This document shows, piece by piece, positions 10,713 to 19,608 of a DNA stretch of 64,000 nucleotides. Made by a program: the position numbers and the translations under genes. Origin of the DNA: Candidatus Gastranaerophilales bacterium (GTDB lineage Bacteria; Cyanobacteriota; Vampirovibrionia; Gastranaerophilales; Gastranaerophilaceae); assembly GCA_944325605.1 (NCBI GenBank), contig CALVAX010000004.1:62001-126000 (forward strand). The letters run 5' to 3'. The notes beneath the pieces were generated by a model that saw only the letters and a list, made by a program, of their open reading frames with translations, ran no database searches and was not told where the DNA came from. Each line of letters begins with the position of its first letter. The first letter of the stretch is position 1.

Positions 10713-11765
10713 TTAAATATTCATTGCTTTCAGAATATCGTTCATATCCGAAGATGTCTTTTTAACGTTTGCATTAGAGTATTTAATTGCATTGTCCGGA
10801 TCTTTAAGCCCGTTGCCTGTCAAAATACAAACGATTTTTGAGCCTTCTTTGACCTTCTCTTTAACCTTAATCAAACCTGCAACTGATGCGGCGCTTGCTG
10901 GTTCTGCAAGAACGCCTTCGGTTGAGGCGATAAGTTTGTAGGCTTTTACGATTTCATCATCTGTTACGAAATTAATCATGCCGTTGCTTTCATCACGTGC
11001 GGCTTCTGCCTGCTTCCAGCTTGCAGGATTGCCAATACGGATGGCTGTTGCAAGAGTTTCGGGTTTCAAAATTCTTTCACCTTTTACAATTGCGGCAGCG
11101 CCTTCTGCTTCAAATCCCATCATCTTAGGAGCTTTAGAAATCTTGCCGAGATTCAGCCATTCTTTGTAGCCTTTCCAGTAAGCCGTGATATTTCCGGCGT
11201 TTCCGACAGGGATAAAGTGGTAATCCGGAGCCTGACCGAGTGCATTAATTATTTCAAACGCGCCTGTTTTCTGACCCACAATTCTGTAAGGATTTACGGA
11301 ATTGACAAGCGTAATCGGGTATTTATCTGCGATTTTGCGGACAAGCTCTAAGGCTTCATCAAAATTTCCCTGAATTGCAATTATTTCTGCGCCGTACATC
11401 ATAGCCTGCGAAAGTTTTCCTAGCGCAATGTAGCCGTCAGGAATCAGCACAAACGTTTTCAGCCCTGCTTTTGCGCCATAAGCCGCAGCAGAAGCCGAAG
11501 TGTTTCCTGTTGAAGCGCAGATGATTGCACCCGAGCCTGCTTCTTTTGCTTTTGAAACTGCCATTGTCATCCCGCGGTCTTTAAAACTTCCGGTCGGGTT
11601 GCAGCCTTCAAATTTTAAATAAATTTCAGCCTCAATCCCTATTTTTTTTGCAAGATTGTCTGCTTTGATAAGCGGAGTGTTGCCTTCATTAAGTGTTACA
11701 ACCGGCGTTTTGTCAGTTACCGGAAGATATTCTCTGAACGTGTTGATTAATCCCTGATAGTACAT
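10713..11765 (-). CDS. thrC: Threonine synthase
   Basis: ThrC converts O-phosphohomoserine to threonine with pyridoxal phosphate. It has 350 residues, the short class used by many bacteria. The PLP lysine is Lys62 in GSFKDRGMT, and the phosphate-binding loop reads [18 protein letters not shown]. It starts at ATG 11765 after AGAGGAAA. hom, the enzyme two steps earlier in the pathway, lies about 700 bp away on the same strand but with a plus-strand gene and a terminator between, so they are clustered yet separately transcribed. Confidence 0.97.
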   Translation of the reverse strand: MYYQGLINTFREYLPVTDKTPVVTLNEGNTPLIKADNLAKKIGIEAEIYLKFEGCNPTGSFKDRGMTMAVSKAKEAGSGAIICASTGNTSASAAAYGAKAGLKTFVLIPDGYIALGKLSQAMMYGAEIIAIQGNFDEALELVRKIADKYPITLVNSVNPYRIVGQKTGAFEIINALGQAPDYHFIPVGNAGNITAYWKGYKEWLNLGKISKAPKMMGFEAEGAAAIVKGERILKPETLATAIRIGNPASWKQAEAARDESNGMINFVTDDEIVKAYKLIASTEGVLAEPASAASVAGLIKVKEKVKEGSKIVCILTGNGLKDPDNAIKYSNANVKKTSSDMNDILKAMNI

Positions 11766-11796
11766 AAATTTCCTCTTTTCCCTTTATGATGCCTTT

Positions 11797-11805
11797 ATTT
11801 TAGCA
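11797..11805 (-). promoter_or_regulatory. Extended -10 of thrC
   Basis: TGC followed by TAAAAT on the minus strand, 31 nt before the thrC ATG. The TGC-TAxxAT pattern recurs before other genes in the window. Confidence 0.4.
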
Positions 11806-11863
11806 CAGAATACAAATTTTTAAAACGAAAAATCAAATAATGTTTTCAATTCAACATCACACG

Positions 11864-11885
11864 TACTTGCAAGACCATGCAAGTA
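11864..11885. repeat. Short inverted repeat in a divergent gap
   Basis: TACTTGCA, six bases, TGCAAGTA: an 8-bp perfect inverted repeat between the divergent thrC and the small gene at 12031. It could be an operator; there is no T-run for a terminator. The rest of the gap is AT-rich promoter-like sequence. Confidence 0.4.
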
Positions 11886-12030
11886 TATTTTGAGAATGTA
11901 TTAATAAGTTTGTAAATTTTTTTTAAAATAATTTTCAAAAAAGCAATTATAAATTCAAAATAACGTTTATTAACATATAAATAAGAATTAATAAATGTTA
12001 AACACGGGAAATATGAAAGGGGAATGTATT

Positions 12031-12441
12031 ATGGCACTTGATGGTATTAATTCAGCAAAACAGACTGCAGGTATTAACGCAGCAGAAACAAACGCAGGAC
12101 AGCAAGAAAGAATAACTGCTGCCGGTAAAAAAGGAATGAACTCTGTTTACGGCGATGATATTAAGCCGAGAACCGAAAAAGAAGGCGAAATTTCTTATGC
12201 CCCTAAAGATCCTGAAAACAAAGAAAATACTGACAAAATGTCCCATGATGAGGCTTCAGAATGGATAAGACAATATAAAAAAGAACATGATTGTTCCAGA
12301 AAAGAAGCAAAAGCTGCATTTGAAGAAAAATTCGGCTACGAATGCCCGATGAGCGGATGGGCAAAAACTATACGAACTATATTGTTGAACGGCACACTTC
12401 CGGGACTTTTCTACAAAGCACACCACAAAAACAATGAATAA
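12031..12441 (+). CDS. Hypothetical acidic/basic cytoplasmic-type protein (136 aa)
   Basis: The ATG at 12031 lies after AAAGGGGAA. The protein begins MALDGINSAKQTAGINAAE, is Ala/Asn/Gln-rich for about 50 residues and Lys/Glu-rich in the middle. It ends in a compact helical part with two Cys (HDCSRKEAKAAF and YECPMSGW). There is no signal peptide or membrane helix. The N-terminal style (short, polar, Asn/Ser/Ala-rich, 'INSA') is shared with several other proteins in this window, including the EF-hand protein at 51244. The function is not recognised. Confidence 0.6.
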   Translation: MALDGINSAKQTAGINAAETNAGQQERITAAGKKGMNSVYGDDIKPRTEKEGEISYAPKDPENKENTDKMSHDEASEWIRQYKKEHDCSRKEAKAAFEEKFGYECPMSGWAKTIRTILLNGTLPGLFYKAHHKNNE

Positions 12442-12455
12442 AAAATATATACAAA

Positions 12456-12485
12456 AAAAGACCGGTGTTTGCCGGTCTTTTTTTA
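12456..12485 (+). terminator. Terminator between convergent genes
   Basis: The stem AAAAAGACCGG/CCGGTCTTTTT has A and T runs on both sides, so it can serve both the gene at 12031 and hom, which converge here. Confidence 0.9.
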
Positions 12486-12486
12486 T

Positions 12487-13764
12487 TTAAACCTGAACTC
12501 TAATCAGGCTGTTAACTTTGTTTATAAATTTGTCTTTTTCAAAAGCTTCAACTGCGCGGCGCATGTTTTTTTCTAATGCAAGTTCTGTGATTACAGTAAT
12601 ATTTGCGGTGTTGTCCTCGTCAACCCCTCTTTGCACAATGCTTTGAAGGCTTATGTCATTATCCGCGCAAATCTTGCCGATTGTTCCGATTACACCCTTG
12701 TTGTTTTTGGCGTTAATCGAGAGGTAGTATTTGTTCATTGTGTCTTTAATATTCACACAATCTGCAGTTTCTTCGTGTCTGCAGCGCATCATAGGAAGAA
12801 GATAGTCTGTCTTGCCGAGTTCTGCGGCTATGGAGAGAATATCGCCGACAACAGAGCTTGCGGTCGGGAATTCTCCGGCTCCGGGGCCTGAAAGGGTAAT
12901 ATCTCCTATCGGATGCCCTGAAAGGCTCACGGCGTTTGTGACATAATCAATATGCGCTAAGGTTGATTTCTTTGAAATCAGCATCGGATGAACCCTTACA
13001 TCTGCCTTGCCTTCTTCGTTAATTGAGGCGGAGGCTATGAGTTTAATCTTATAGCCTAAATCGTTTGCGGCATGCATATCCTGCGCGCGGATTTTCGTAA
13101 TCCCTTCGCGGTAGACATTATCAAGCTTAATCCGTTTTCTGAACGCAATCGTTGCTAAAGTCGTGATTTTGTAAGCGGCATCAAAACCTTCAACATCTCC
13201 TGTCGGGTCGGTTTCAGCGTATCCAAGTTCCTGCGCTTCTTTTAAGACATCCTCATAAGACGCGCCCTGAACATCCATTTTTGTCAGAATATAATTGGTT
13301 GTTCCGTTCAAAATGGCTTCGATTTTGTTGATTTTGTTGCCTGCCATAATTGTTTTGATAGGCATAATCAGCGGAATTCCGCCTGCGATTGCGGCTTCGT
13401 AAAGAACAACTTTGTTATGTTTTTCGGCAAAATTAAAAAGTTCTTCGCCGTGTTTTGCAAGAAGTTCTTTATTTGCTGTGACAATATGTTTGCCGTTTTT
13501 TATTGCGGTTTTGATAATGTCAAATGCCGGCTGAACTCCTCCGATGAGTTCGCATAAAACGTCAATTTCAGGATCTGCGGCAACTTCGTAGCAGTCGTCT
13601 GTAAGAATTGAGGAGTCAAAGTTTTCAATATTGCGGGGTTTATTGATGTTTTTTACCGCAATTTTTGCAACTTCAATGTCTTCAAAGGGTTCAAGCGTTT
13701 TGTAAACCCCTGTCCCTACAGTTCCAAGACCGATTAATCCAATTTTAATTTTCTTCTTTTCCAT
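12487..13764 (-). CDS. hom: Homoserine dehydrogenase
   Basis: It reduces aspartate semialdehyde to homoserine, the branch point to threonine and methionine. The 425-residue protein starts with an NAD(P)-binding motif (IGLIGLGTVGTGV). The catalytic domain contains the GDVEGFDAAYKI region. A C-terminal ACT domain (YLSINAKNNKGVIGTIGKI) implies allosteric control by an amino acid, typically threonine. ATG 13764 was chosen because the product then begins MEKKKIKIGLIG; an upstream in-frame ATG at 13842 adds a non-homologous leader and overlaps the hydrolase gene. An extended -10 box ends 6 nt before the ATG, so translation may be leaderless. Confidence 0.95.
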   Translation of the reverse strand: MEKKKIKIGLIGLGTVGTGVYKTLEPFEDIEVAKIAVKNINKPRNIENFDSSILTDDCYEVAADPEIDVLCELIGGVQPAFDIIKTAIKNGKHIVTANKELLAKHGEELFNFAEKHNKVVLYEAAIAGGIPLIMPIKTIMAGNKINKIEAILNGTTNYILTKMDVQGASYEDVLKEAQELGYAETDPTGDVEGFDAAYKITTLATIAFRKRIKLDNVYREGITKIRAQDMHAANDLGYKIKLIASASINEEGKADVRVHPMLISKKSTLAHIDYVTNAVSLSGHPIGDITLSGPGAGEFPTASSVVGDILSIAAELGKTDYLLPMMRCRHEETADCVNIKDTMNKYYLSINAKNNKGVIGTIGKICADNDISLQSIVQRGVDEDNTANITVITELALEKNMRRAVEAFEKDKFINKVNSLIRVQV

Positions 13765-13770
13765 AGATTG

Positions 13771-13779
13771 ATTGTAGCA
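13771..13779 (-). promoter_or_regulatory. Extended -10 of hom, start-proximal
   Basis: TGC-TACAAT on the minus strand, followed by CAATCT and then the hom ATG. No Shine-Dalgarno fits between them. The same TGC-TACAAT-6 nt-ATG arrangement precedes rarA. Confidence 0.5.
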
Positions 13780-13819
13780 TAAAAATAAAAAGTCTGATGT
13801 AAACTTGCAATAAGACCAT

Positions 13820-14539
13820 TTAATTTCCGGAAAGCCAGTCAAAACATAAGTTTAAAAATCTGTCAGATTCTGCCAGAAAGAGATCCTCTGCGTGAATTCC
13901 GTTTTCAAAAATTTCAAGTTTTTTTTCGCAAACAGCCTTTTCAAAAAGTTTTTCCGTATGCCACGGGCAGACCGTTACGTCATTTTTACCCGCAACAAAC
14001 AGCGTCGGAGCCTGAATTTTGTCTGCAATATCAATAGGTTTGATTTTTTTTCTTATTATTGGCGATGGTCTTACTGAAATCCATCTTTTCGGCTCGAATT
14101 TTTTCAATGTCGGAAGCCAGGCATTCGGGTGCCACATCCTGTTTTCAATTTTGTAAAAATCGCACGGCGGAGATACGGCAATAATGCGGTTTATCTCTTT
14201 GAATTCCGCCCCGAAAATCAAAACAACAGCGCCGCCTAAAGAAAATCCTGCAAGATGAACTTCACTGTAATTTTTATGCGCAAATTCCACAACAGCCTTT
14301 AAATCAAGGATTTCTTTTGATGTGAAGGTGTAAAATCCTCCGCTTCTGCCGTGTCCCCGAAAGTCCATTACAATCACATCGTATTTTTCAGACAGACCTT
14401 CAGCAAGTCTTGAAAAGGCTTTGCTGTCCTTTGTCATAAACCACCCCGGGCAAATAATCACAACACTTTTGTGCCCTGTCCTGTAAAGATTAAATGCAAT
14501 TTTTACATTATCTTCTGTCTTTACAAATAAACTCTCCAT
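13820..14539 (-). CDS. Alpha/beta hydrolase
   Basis: This 239-residue serine hydrolase has no signal peptide and is probably cytoplasmic. The oxyanion region reads HGRSGG, the nucleophile elbow is GFSLGGA, and a late acid/His pair (PTLFVAGKNDVTVCPWHTEK and NGIHAEDLF) completes the triad. This fold covers esterases, lipases and peptidases, so the substrate cannot be read from sequence. It lies just upstream of hom on the same strand, with a 55-bp gap between the two start/stop points. Confidence 0.85.
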   Translation of the reverse strand: MESLFVKTEDNVKIAFNLYRTGHKSVVIICPGWFMTKDSKAFSRLAEGLSEKYDVIVMDFRGHGRSGGFYTFTSKEILDLKAVVEFAHKNYSEVHLAGFSLGGAVVLIFGAEFKEINRIIAVSPPCDFYKIENRMWHPNAWLPTLKKFEPKRWISVRPSPIIRKKIKPIDIADKIQAPTLFVAGKNDVTVCPWHTEKLFEKAVCEKKLEIFENGIHAEDLFLAESDRFLNLCFDWLSGN

Positions 14540-14584
14540 TAGTGAAATTATTCCACTAAAATAAAGACCTGTAAAGTTTTCATT

Positions 14585-14869
14585 CTATTGATTAAAATAT
14601 TTTCTTATTTTCAGAAAAAGTTTTAAAATGTATTTTTTCAGGCTGAATTTGTATTCTTCAGGAACTTCTATTGTTTTACGATTTACAAACACATCGGATT
14701 CCTGTTTTTTGTCGAAAATGCTTTCTTCCGACAAGAATTTTTTTTCTTTTTCTTCTTCCTGGCGTTCTCTCTGCATATAACCGAGATTACCGCCTCCGCC
14801 GTCATTATTCATATTGGCGGTTTCCCTGATTACAGGCTTGACGCTCAGTACATTTGCATCGAAACTCAT
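14585..14869 (-). CDS. Hypothetical charged small protein (94 aa)
   Basis: The sequence begins MSFDANVLSVKPVIRETA. It has a Gly/Asn patch (NNDGGGG), a Glu/Lys-rich probable coiled segment (RERQEEEKEKK), and a basic C-terminal helix (SLKKYILKLFLKIRKYF) that could be amphipathic and membrane-associating. There is no signal peptide. The sequence upstream carries the AATACTTTATATA box seen at two other small-protein genes. No family is recognised. Confidence 0.55.
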   Translation of the reverse strand: MSFDANVLSVKPVIRETANMNNDGGGGNLGYMQRERQEEEKEKKFLSEESIFDKKQESDVFVNRKTIEVPEEYKFSLKKYILKLFLKIRKYFNQ

Positions 14870-14950
14870 TTTTTCACCCGAACTTACGAGTTCCCAAATT
14901 CCCTTTCGGGATTAATTCGGATTTTCGTAACCCTTTCATATTTTTCCCTT

Positions 14951-14969
14951 ATATATATAAAGTATTTTT
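14951..14969 (-). promoter_or_regulatory. AATACTTTATATA box, copy 1
   Basis: Read on the minus strand: AAAAATACTTTATATATAT, about 82 nt before the ATG of the gene at 14585. It is nearly identical to boxes at 48029 and 52826. The TATATA core could be a -10 element. Confidence 0.45.
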
Positions 14970-15022
14970 CATGAAGAAATGTTACAATTTCCCGAATTTT
15001 TGTTACAAAGCTTAATATTGTG

Positions 15023-15883
15023 TTAAACCGGCGGTAAATCGAACTTTATGACGTTAAAAAGTTTGCATTCTCGTCTTGTACTGTGATATCGGATTTTGAT
15101 TACTGTTATGCCAAGAAATTTGTATTTCTTTACTTCATGATAGTGCGCAGGTAAATTTACATTTTTAGATTTTAAAAGTTCCAGCATTCTTTTTTTAATA
15201 TGTTCGTAATCACGTTTTGCTTTTTCTGATTTGATTTTTACAATTGAAGTTACATTTGCGCGTTCGTAATTGTAATAAGTTCCCGGCACTGTAACGAGAG
15301 TGTCTGTTTCTATCAAAACTTCTATCGTAAAGCAAACATCTTCATACAGAACTCCCGGCTCAAATTCAATATGATTTTCTCCGAGTTTACTTGTTCTGTA
15401 AATACGATTCCACACGTTGCATGTTTCAGGAATATCACAAAGATAAAACTTTCTATAAATGTCAGAGGCCAATTCTTCTTCTTTGTACTTTAACATGATG
15501 TTTTTACGGTTACATTTACGCCATGCTTTTATGCTGCCGCATGCGATGTCCGCATCATACTTTTTTGCCGCAGTGTAAAGTTTTTCGTAAAAATCTAAAT
15601 CAATCCAGTCGTCGGAATCCACAAATCCAATGTATTCACCCTGTGCAATCTGCATGCCTGCATTTCTTGCGCAGGACAGACCGGCATTAGTCTGGTCTAT
15701 TATTTTTATCCTTGAATCTTTTTTAGCGTAATCATTAAGAATTTCAAGGCTGTTATCTGTCGAACCGTCGTTGATACAAATAATTTCAATATCCGCTAAA
15801 GTTTGATTAATTATACTGTCCAGACATCTGGCCAGATATTTTTCAACATTATAGACAGGAACAATTACACTTATCTTTGGCAT
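15023..15883 (-). CDS. Family 2 glycosyltransferase
   Basis: A GT-A fold transferase of 286 residues. The start ISVIVPVYNVEKYLARCLDS, the nucleotide-binding INDGSTDNS and the metal-binding DSDDW at about residue 90 are standard GT2 signatures. A basic C-terminal part follows. It probably adds a sugar to a lipid- or surface-linked glycan on the cytoplasmic side of the membrane. It stands alone: no polysaccharide cluster surrounds it. The donor and acceptor cannot be assigned. Confidence 0.93.
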   Translation of the reverse strand: MPKISVIVPVYNVEKYLARCLDSIINQTLADIEIICINDGSTDNSLEILNDYAKKDSRIKIIDQTNAGLSCARNAGMQIAQGEYIGFVDSDDWIDLDFYEKLYTAAKKYDADIACGSIKAWRKCNRKNIMLKYKEEELASDIYRKFYLCDIPETCNVWNRIYRTSKLGENHIEFEPGVLYEDVCFTIEVLIETDTLVTVPGTYYNYERANVTSIVKIKSEKAKRDYEHIKKRMLELLKSKNVNLPAHYHEVKKYKFLGITVIKIRYHSTRRECKLFNVIKFDLPPV

Positions 15884-15971
15884 TTTCTAATCCTTCTAAT
15901 TACATTATAAAAGCACTCTTATATGACAAAATTCTATATAACTGATAAAATAATGTCAATTAAATTCTTTA

Positions 15972-16109
15972 GGGACTTATATAGCAAATTCCACTAAAAA
16001 TGGATTTGTCACCCTGAACTCGTTTCAGGGTCTCGTAGTTTTGAGATGCTGAAATAAGTTCAGCATGACCGTATTACGCATATTTAGTAGAAACTTGTAT
16101 ATTATTCCC
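15972..16109. mobile_element. MITE-like element, copy 1
   Basis: The left end GGGACTTATATAGCAAATTC and the right end (reverse complement begins GGGAATAATATACAAGTTTC) form imperfect terminal inverted repeats of about 24 bp. The inside holds a further hairpin: accctgaactcgtttcag and a matching ctgaaataagttcagca. It carries no ORF. It is related to copies at 25205, 51068 and 53085. Confidence 0.7.
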
Positions 16110-16211
16110 GTTCTTTATGCTAAAGCTTGATGGCAAAAGTCCGGCGGCTTTCGGCAAAAAAGATGTTTAGTTATTTGAATACGTTTTTTGTTACGACAAG
16201 GGATAAAAAAT

Positions 16212-16614
16212 AAAGCAGCCCGTAAGCCGTGTTCTGTTTATAGATAATCATCTGTCTGGTATTACGGTTACCCGCAATCTCAAGCGATATTTCCGAAGTT
16301 GGCGGACAGCCTTTGTAACCTTCGAGTTAATCTTGCATCCTATCGGGGGTTGCCTGGCCGGTGCCTCTCGACACCGCCGGTGAGCTCTTACCTCGCCGTT
16401 GCACCATCGCTCGTACTTAAAAAAGCCGTTAGCAGTATGTTTTCTGTGGTCCTATCCACCGGCTCGCGCCGTCCGGAGTTTCTCCGGCGATCTGTCCTTG
16501 GATGCACGGACTTTCCTCACATTGTCGGCCGGCTGTAAAACTTTTACAGCCTCCTGCAGTTTAGCTTTTGTTCCAAACCGCCGCCGGCGCAATGCGCGAT
16601 TATCCGGCTGCTTT
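16212..16614 (-). ncRNA. rnpB: RNase P RNA (bacterial type A)
   Basis: RNase P RNA is the catalytic part of the enzyme that removes tRNA 5' leaders. Read on the minus strand, the conserved GAGGAAAGTCC is at the 5' side and the 3' side carries ACAGAACACGGCTTACGGG. The ends pair as P1 (AAAGCAGCC with GGCTGCTTT). The core ATAGGATGCAAGATTAACTC-type segment and the AGGCAACCCC region also fit. The ends are set by P1 and are accurate to a few bases. Protein-like ORFs on the plus strand here are artefacts. Confidence 0.95.
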
Positions 16615-16625
16615 ATTCAATATGT

Positions 16626-16655
16626 ATTATACTATAACCCGTTTGGATAATGAAA
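16626..16655 (-). promoter_or_regulatory. Promoter of rnpB
   Basis: TATAAT on the minus strand at 16631-16626, about 12 nt before the start of P1, with a weak TTTCAT-like -35 at about 16655. Confidence 0.5.
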
Positions 16656-16789
16656 ATTTTTGTAAATTTTTATTAATATCGTAGCAAAATAATTTATTTA
16701 GATGAGTTAATATACCATTGAATCATCTATACTCTAGTAAACACGTAAAATTAAAGCACATAATAAAAGTGTGGCGAGGGTGAAAAATT

Positions 16790-17170
16790 ATGGTCGATAA
16801 CAGGTCAGCAGGATTTTTCGGGATTGGCGGTTCTTTCAATTTTAAGAGCGGCGATATTTCAGGCACGGCTGCCAGAACCCAGGATGATAAAATGGGACAG
16901 GGCGGTGAATATTTCGCACAGCAGCGCCGCGAAGAGGAAGAAGAACAAAATGAATCCGAAAAATATATGGACAGAAGCGCTGTTCTTCGTGCTACTCTCA
17001 ATTCCCTTGCTATGATGAACGTCGCTAACGTTATCAACGCGAAGAAAAAACAACTCGTTTTAGACGAAAAAAATAAACAAAACAATAAAAATAATCAAAA
17101 AAAAGATGAACGCGAGGACGATATTGAGAAATCGTCAGGTTCTGCCCCGAATTCTGAAGATTCTGTTTGA
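16790..17170 (+). CDS. Hypothetical low-complexity protein (126 aa)
   Basis: Starts at ATG 16790 after GGCGAGGGTG. The N-terminal 40 residues are Gly/Phe/Ser-rich (SAGFFGIGGSFNFKSGD). The middle has a Glu/Gln-rich helix (QQRREEEEEQNESEKYM) and a short hydrophobic stretch (ATLNSLAMMNVANVI). The tail is Lys/Asn/Asp-rich. No signal peptide or known domain is visible. It belongs by style to the small polar proteins scattered in this window, and its start MVDNRSAGFF resembles none of the well-known families. Confidence 0.55.
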   Translation: MVDNRSAGFFGIGGSFNFKSGDISGTAARTQDDKMGQGGEYFAQQRREEEEEQNESEKYMDRSAVLRATLNSLAMMNVANVINAKKKQLVLDEKNKQNNKNNQKKDEREDDIEKSSGSAPNSEDSV

Positions 17171-17205
17171 TTTACAGGCAAAACCTATTTATTTAAAAGA
17201 ACAAA

Positions 17206-17712
17206 TTAGTCGAATACACTTTTGATTTCGTCAGTTTTTTCGCCTTTTTTGGAATTTTGCATCAACAATTCACCGTGATAAAAAGGATTGGAACCATTTT
17301 TATCTTTGCTTGTACTGTTGCTGATGATACTGTTGAAAGAATGAGTTTGAGCCGGTTGCGGCTGAGTGTTAACCTCATTTACAGAAATTGTCATTTTGCC
17401 TTCAACATTTTTGGCAACATTCTGCGCTGCCTGTGAATTCAAATACTGGATTGCTTTTTGTGCAGTTTCGCTTAATTGAATTTGCAATCCGCTGTTGTTC
17501 AATGCGATTTGTTTTGCAACCTGTGTATCAATGTTGCCTTTGTATAAATCTACGCCCATATCGGTAGCTTTTAAAACACTGCCGAATGAATTGTTTACCT
17601 GATACTGGCTGTTCTTCGCTTCCGCTCTTTTTAAGATTTCCTGTGATACCTGTTTAAGAACGGAAGTGTCGATGCCAAGTTTGTAGTTTTGATTGTAAAC
17701 ATTCAGAGCCAT
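17206..17712 (-). CDS. Hypothetical polar protein (168 aa)
   Basis: Begins MALNVYNQNYKLGIDTSVLK. It is mostly helical, Asn/Gln/Ser-rich, without Cys and with no signal peptide. A middle part of about 100 residues contains SETAQKAIQYLNSQAAQNVA. It is convergent with the gene at 16790, with 35 bp between stops. The composition is like secreted or surface structural proteins exported without a classical signal, but no export motif is clear. The family is unknown. Confidence 0.55.
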   Translation of the reverse strand: MALNVYNQNYKLGIDTSVLKQVSQEILKRAEAKNSQYQVNNSFGSVLKATDMGVDLYKGNIDTQVAKQIALNNSGLQIQLSETAQKAIQYLNSQAAQNVAKNVEGKMTISVNEVNTQPQPAQTHSFNSIISNSTSKDKNGSNPFYHGELLMQNSKKGEKTDEIKSVFD

Positions 17713-17887
17713 TTTTCGTATCCCTTTTTAAACATTTCCTTAACTTCTTAATCGGCATATTCAGGGATTAACTTTAATAAACCAGCGTATTTTCTTAACA
17801 TTACTTTACAAAAAACAAAATTTATGGCAATTTTTCGGGAATAATATTTTTAATATATATACAAGATATATAACAGAGAGATAAATT

Positions 17888-18346
17888 ATGGGTTTACCTG
17901 AAACAAACTACATTTTGAGTAATATTAATGCCATTCTTGGAAGCACGGCAGGAGCAATTCAGGCCAGAAACAAGGGTGTTGACCCGAGCACAGCCTCAAT
18001 GAATTTCGGATTGAATGTCATGAACGGTATATTCAGAAATTCTGTTGCATATGACATGCGTAAAGTTACTGGCAGCAACCTTGGTTTTATGGTGAATAAT
18101 CTTGCCGGTTACGGTACACCGGAGGCAAATGCTGCCGGAACAAGCGGATTAATGAACGCATCCGTTTTAAGTTCTATTGCCGGCCCGTATGCAGGATGGT
18201 ACGGTGGCGGAGTATTCGGCCCTTCTATGTTTGGCGGATGTTTTGCACCGCCCGTAATGCCGACATTCGGGTTCTTTTCATTCGGCCCGCCTATGCCGAC
18301 TCAGGTGGTTACAACTTTTCACTCACACAGACATTTTGTATGCTAA
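17888..18346 (+). CDS. Hypothetical Gly-rich protein (152 aa)
   Basis: Begins MGLPETNYILSNINAILGS. A helical N-terminal half (LNVMNGIFRNSVAY) leads into a Gly/Pro/Phe-rich C-terminal half (YGGGVFGPSMFGG, PTFGFFSFGPPMP) and the tail FHSHRHFVC, a His/Cys end that could bind a metal. It has no signal peptide. The stop overlaps by 4 bp the end of the convergent solute-binding protein gene. The function is not recognised. Confidence 0.55.
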   Translation: MGLPETNYILSNINAILGSTAGAIQARNKGVDPSTASMNFGLNVMNGIFRNSVAYDMRKVTGSNLGFMVNNLAGYGTPEANAAGTSGLMNASVLSSIAGPYAGWYGGGVFGPSMFGGCFAPPVMPTFGFFSFGPPMPTQVVTTFHSHRHFVC

Positions 18347-19572
18347 TCAATGAGAGATCTCCAATCCTTTGAAACTCTGTTCAGAATTGTTCCGGTGTCT
18401 GATTTATCCAGAAGAATTGCCTGAACCGCAGAGTTAATAAGATTGTTAATATCTTTCTGATTTCTGTTTGATTTAAGAACCGGCTCTAGCTTATTTAGTT
18501 GTTTTGCACTGATTACACGAGCCTTTGCCATTAAATCATGCCCGTCGTATTTAGTATAAAAATCATCATCCAGAGCTGATTTATTAACAGCTATTACATT
18601 TGTCAGCTTTGCAAGTTCAAGCTGGTTTTCTTTGTTCGTCAAAAACAATGCAAACTTTAAAGCTTCTTCTTTATTCTTTGCTCTCAGAGGAATTACAAAA
18701 TTCATCAGAGAAAAATCATTTTGTCCGATTTCGCCGGTCAATTGCGGAGCAACATCTGTTACAGAATATGTTTGAGGAGCGTTTTCCTTAATCATATTCA
18801 AAAAATTAGCACCTGCCTGAAACACAACTATATTTCCCGACATATATTTTTCAAGCGCTTCGCGGTGTGTCTGGGTTATACTTTCTTTCGGTATTAGATT
18901 TTTCCGGTACAACTCTCTGAACATATCAAAAACTTCGACAGACTTGTCAGAATTTATATTTTCATAAGAATTTATACCGTATTTATTTAGAATTCTAAGC
19001 ATTGTATCATTTTCGGTTATATTAGGAAGAAAAATATAAGCGTTTGTTTTTTCTCTGACAACCGGTGCTGAAAGTTTCAATTCTCCGAAAGTTTTCGGAA
19101 CGGAAATACCCGCTTTTTCAACAAGAGATTTGTTATAAATTGTAACTGCAGATGTCGCATACCACGGAACAGAATAGAGTTTGCCGTTATATTTTAATGA
19201 TTCAATAATGCCATCGTTAAATTGAGTAACTTTTTCAGCGGGGATTTCGGAAAGAGTTCCCTTCTGCGCCAGAGTTGCCGAAAAGTCCGGATTTAAATTA
19301 ATCAAATCCGGCGGATTGTCGCTCAATACAGAAGCAAGGGTTCGTTTTTCGCCTTCAGAAAACGGAACATCAATCCATCTGATTTTAATATCCGGATTTT
19401 CAATTTCAAATTCCTTAATCACAGCATTCATATACTCTGAAAAATCGCTCATCTGAAGAGTCCACAAAATAACTTCTTTTGTATTTGAATTTTTATTACT
19501 GCGGTTCAATTCCGCAGGCATTGTAAAAAGCACCAGAAATACTATGATTAAGATGTAGAAAAACTTTTTCAT
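18343..19572 (-). CDS. Extracellular solute-binding protein (ABC transporter, family 1)
   Basis: A 409-residue periplasmic binding protein of the sugar-type family 1. The N-terminal hydrophobic segment (FFYILIIVFLVLFTMPA) is a signal peptide or anchor. VPWYATSAVTIYNKSLVEKAGI is the typical motif of the hinge region, and the early VILWTLQMSDFSEYMNAVIK begins the first lobe. It probably binds a carbohydrate or other small solute. No permease or ATPase gene is next to it, so its partners are elsewhere or it acts as a sensor. ATG 19572 is preceded by AAAGG 8 nt earlier; an upstream TTG at 19578 is less likely. Confidence 0.85.
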   Translation of the reverse strand: MKKFFYILIIVFLVLFTMPAELNRSNKNSNTKEVILWTLQMSDFSEYMNAVIKEFEIENPDIKIRWIDVPFSEGEKRTLASVLSDNPPDLINLNPDFSATLAQKGTLSEIPAEKVTQFNDGIIESLKYNGKLYSVPWYATSAVTIYNKSLVEKAGISVPKTFGELKLSAPVVREKTNAYIFLPNITENDTMLRILNKYGINSYENINSDKSVEVFDMFRELYRKNLIPKESITQTHREALEKYMSGNIVVFQAGANFLNMIKENAPQTYSVTDVAPQLTGEIGQNDFSLMNFVIPLRAKNKEEALKFALFLTNKENQLELAKLTNVIAVNKSALDDDFYTKYDGHDLMAKARVISAKQLNKLEPVLKSNRNQKDINNLINSAVQAILLDKSDTGTILNRVSKDWRSLID

Positions 19573-19593
19573 TACCAAACCTTTCTATTTTAA

Positions 19594-19602
19594 TGCTACA
19601 AT
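19594..19602 (+). promoter_or_regulatory. Extended -10 of rarA, start-proximal
   Basis: TGC-TACAAT (19594-19602) then six bases and the rarA ATG at 19609. No Shine-Dalgarno is visible, as at hom. Confidence 0.5.
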
Positions 19603-19608
19603 TATACT

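Noticed and set aside
13765-13842. Longer N-terminus for homoserine dehydrogenase
   Set aside because: The extra 26 residues do not match the family, overlap the hydrolase gene, and lie upstream of the -10 box.
16299-16650. Two plus-strand open frames over the RNase P gene
   Set aside because: The RNA is clear by conserved blocks on the minus strand. The frames are by-products of its GC-rich structure.
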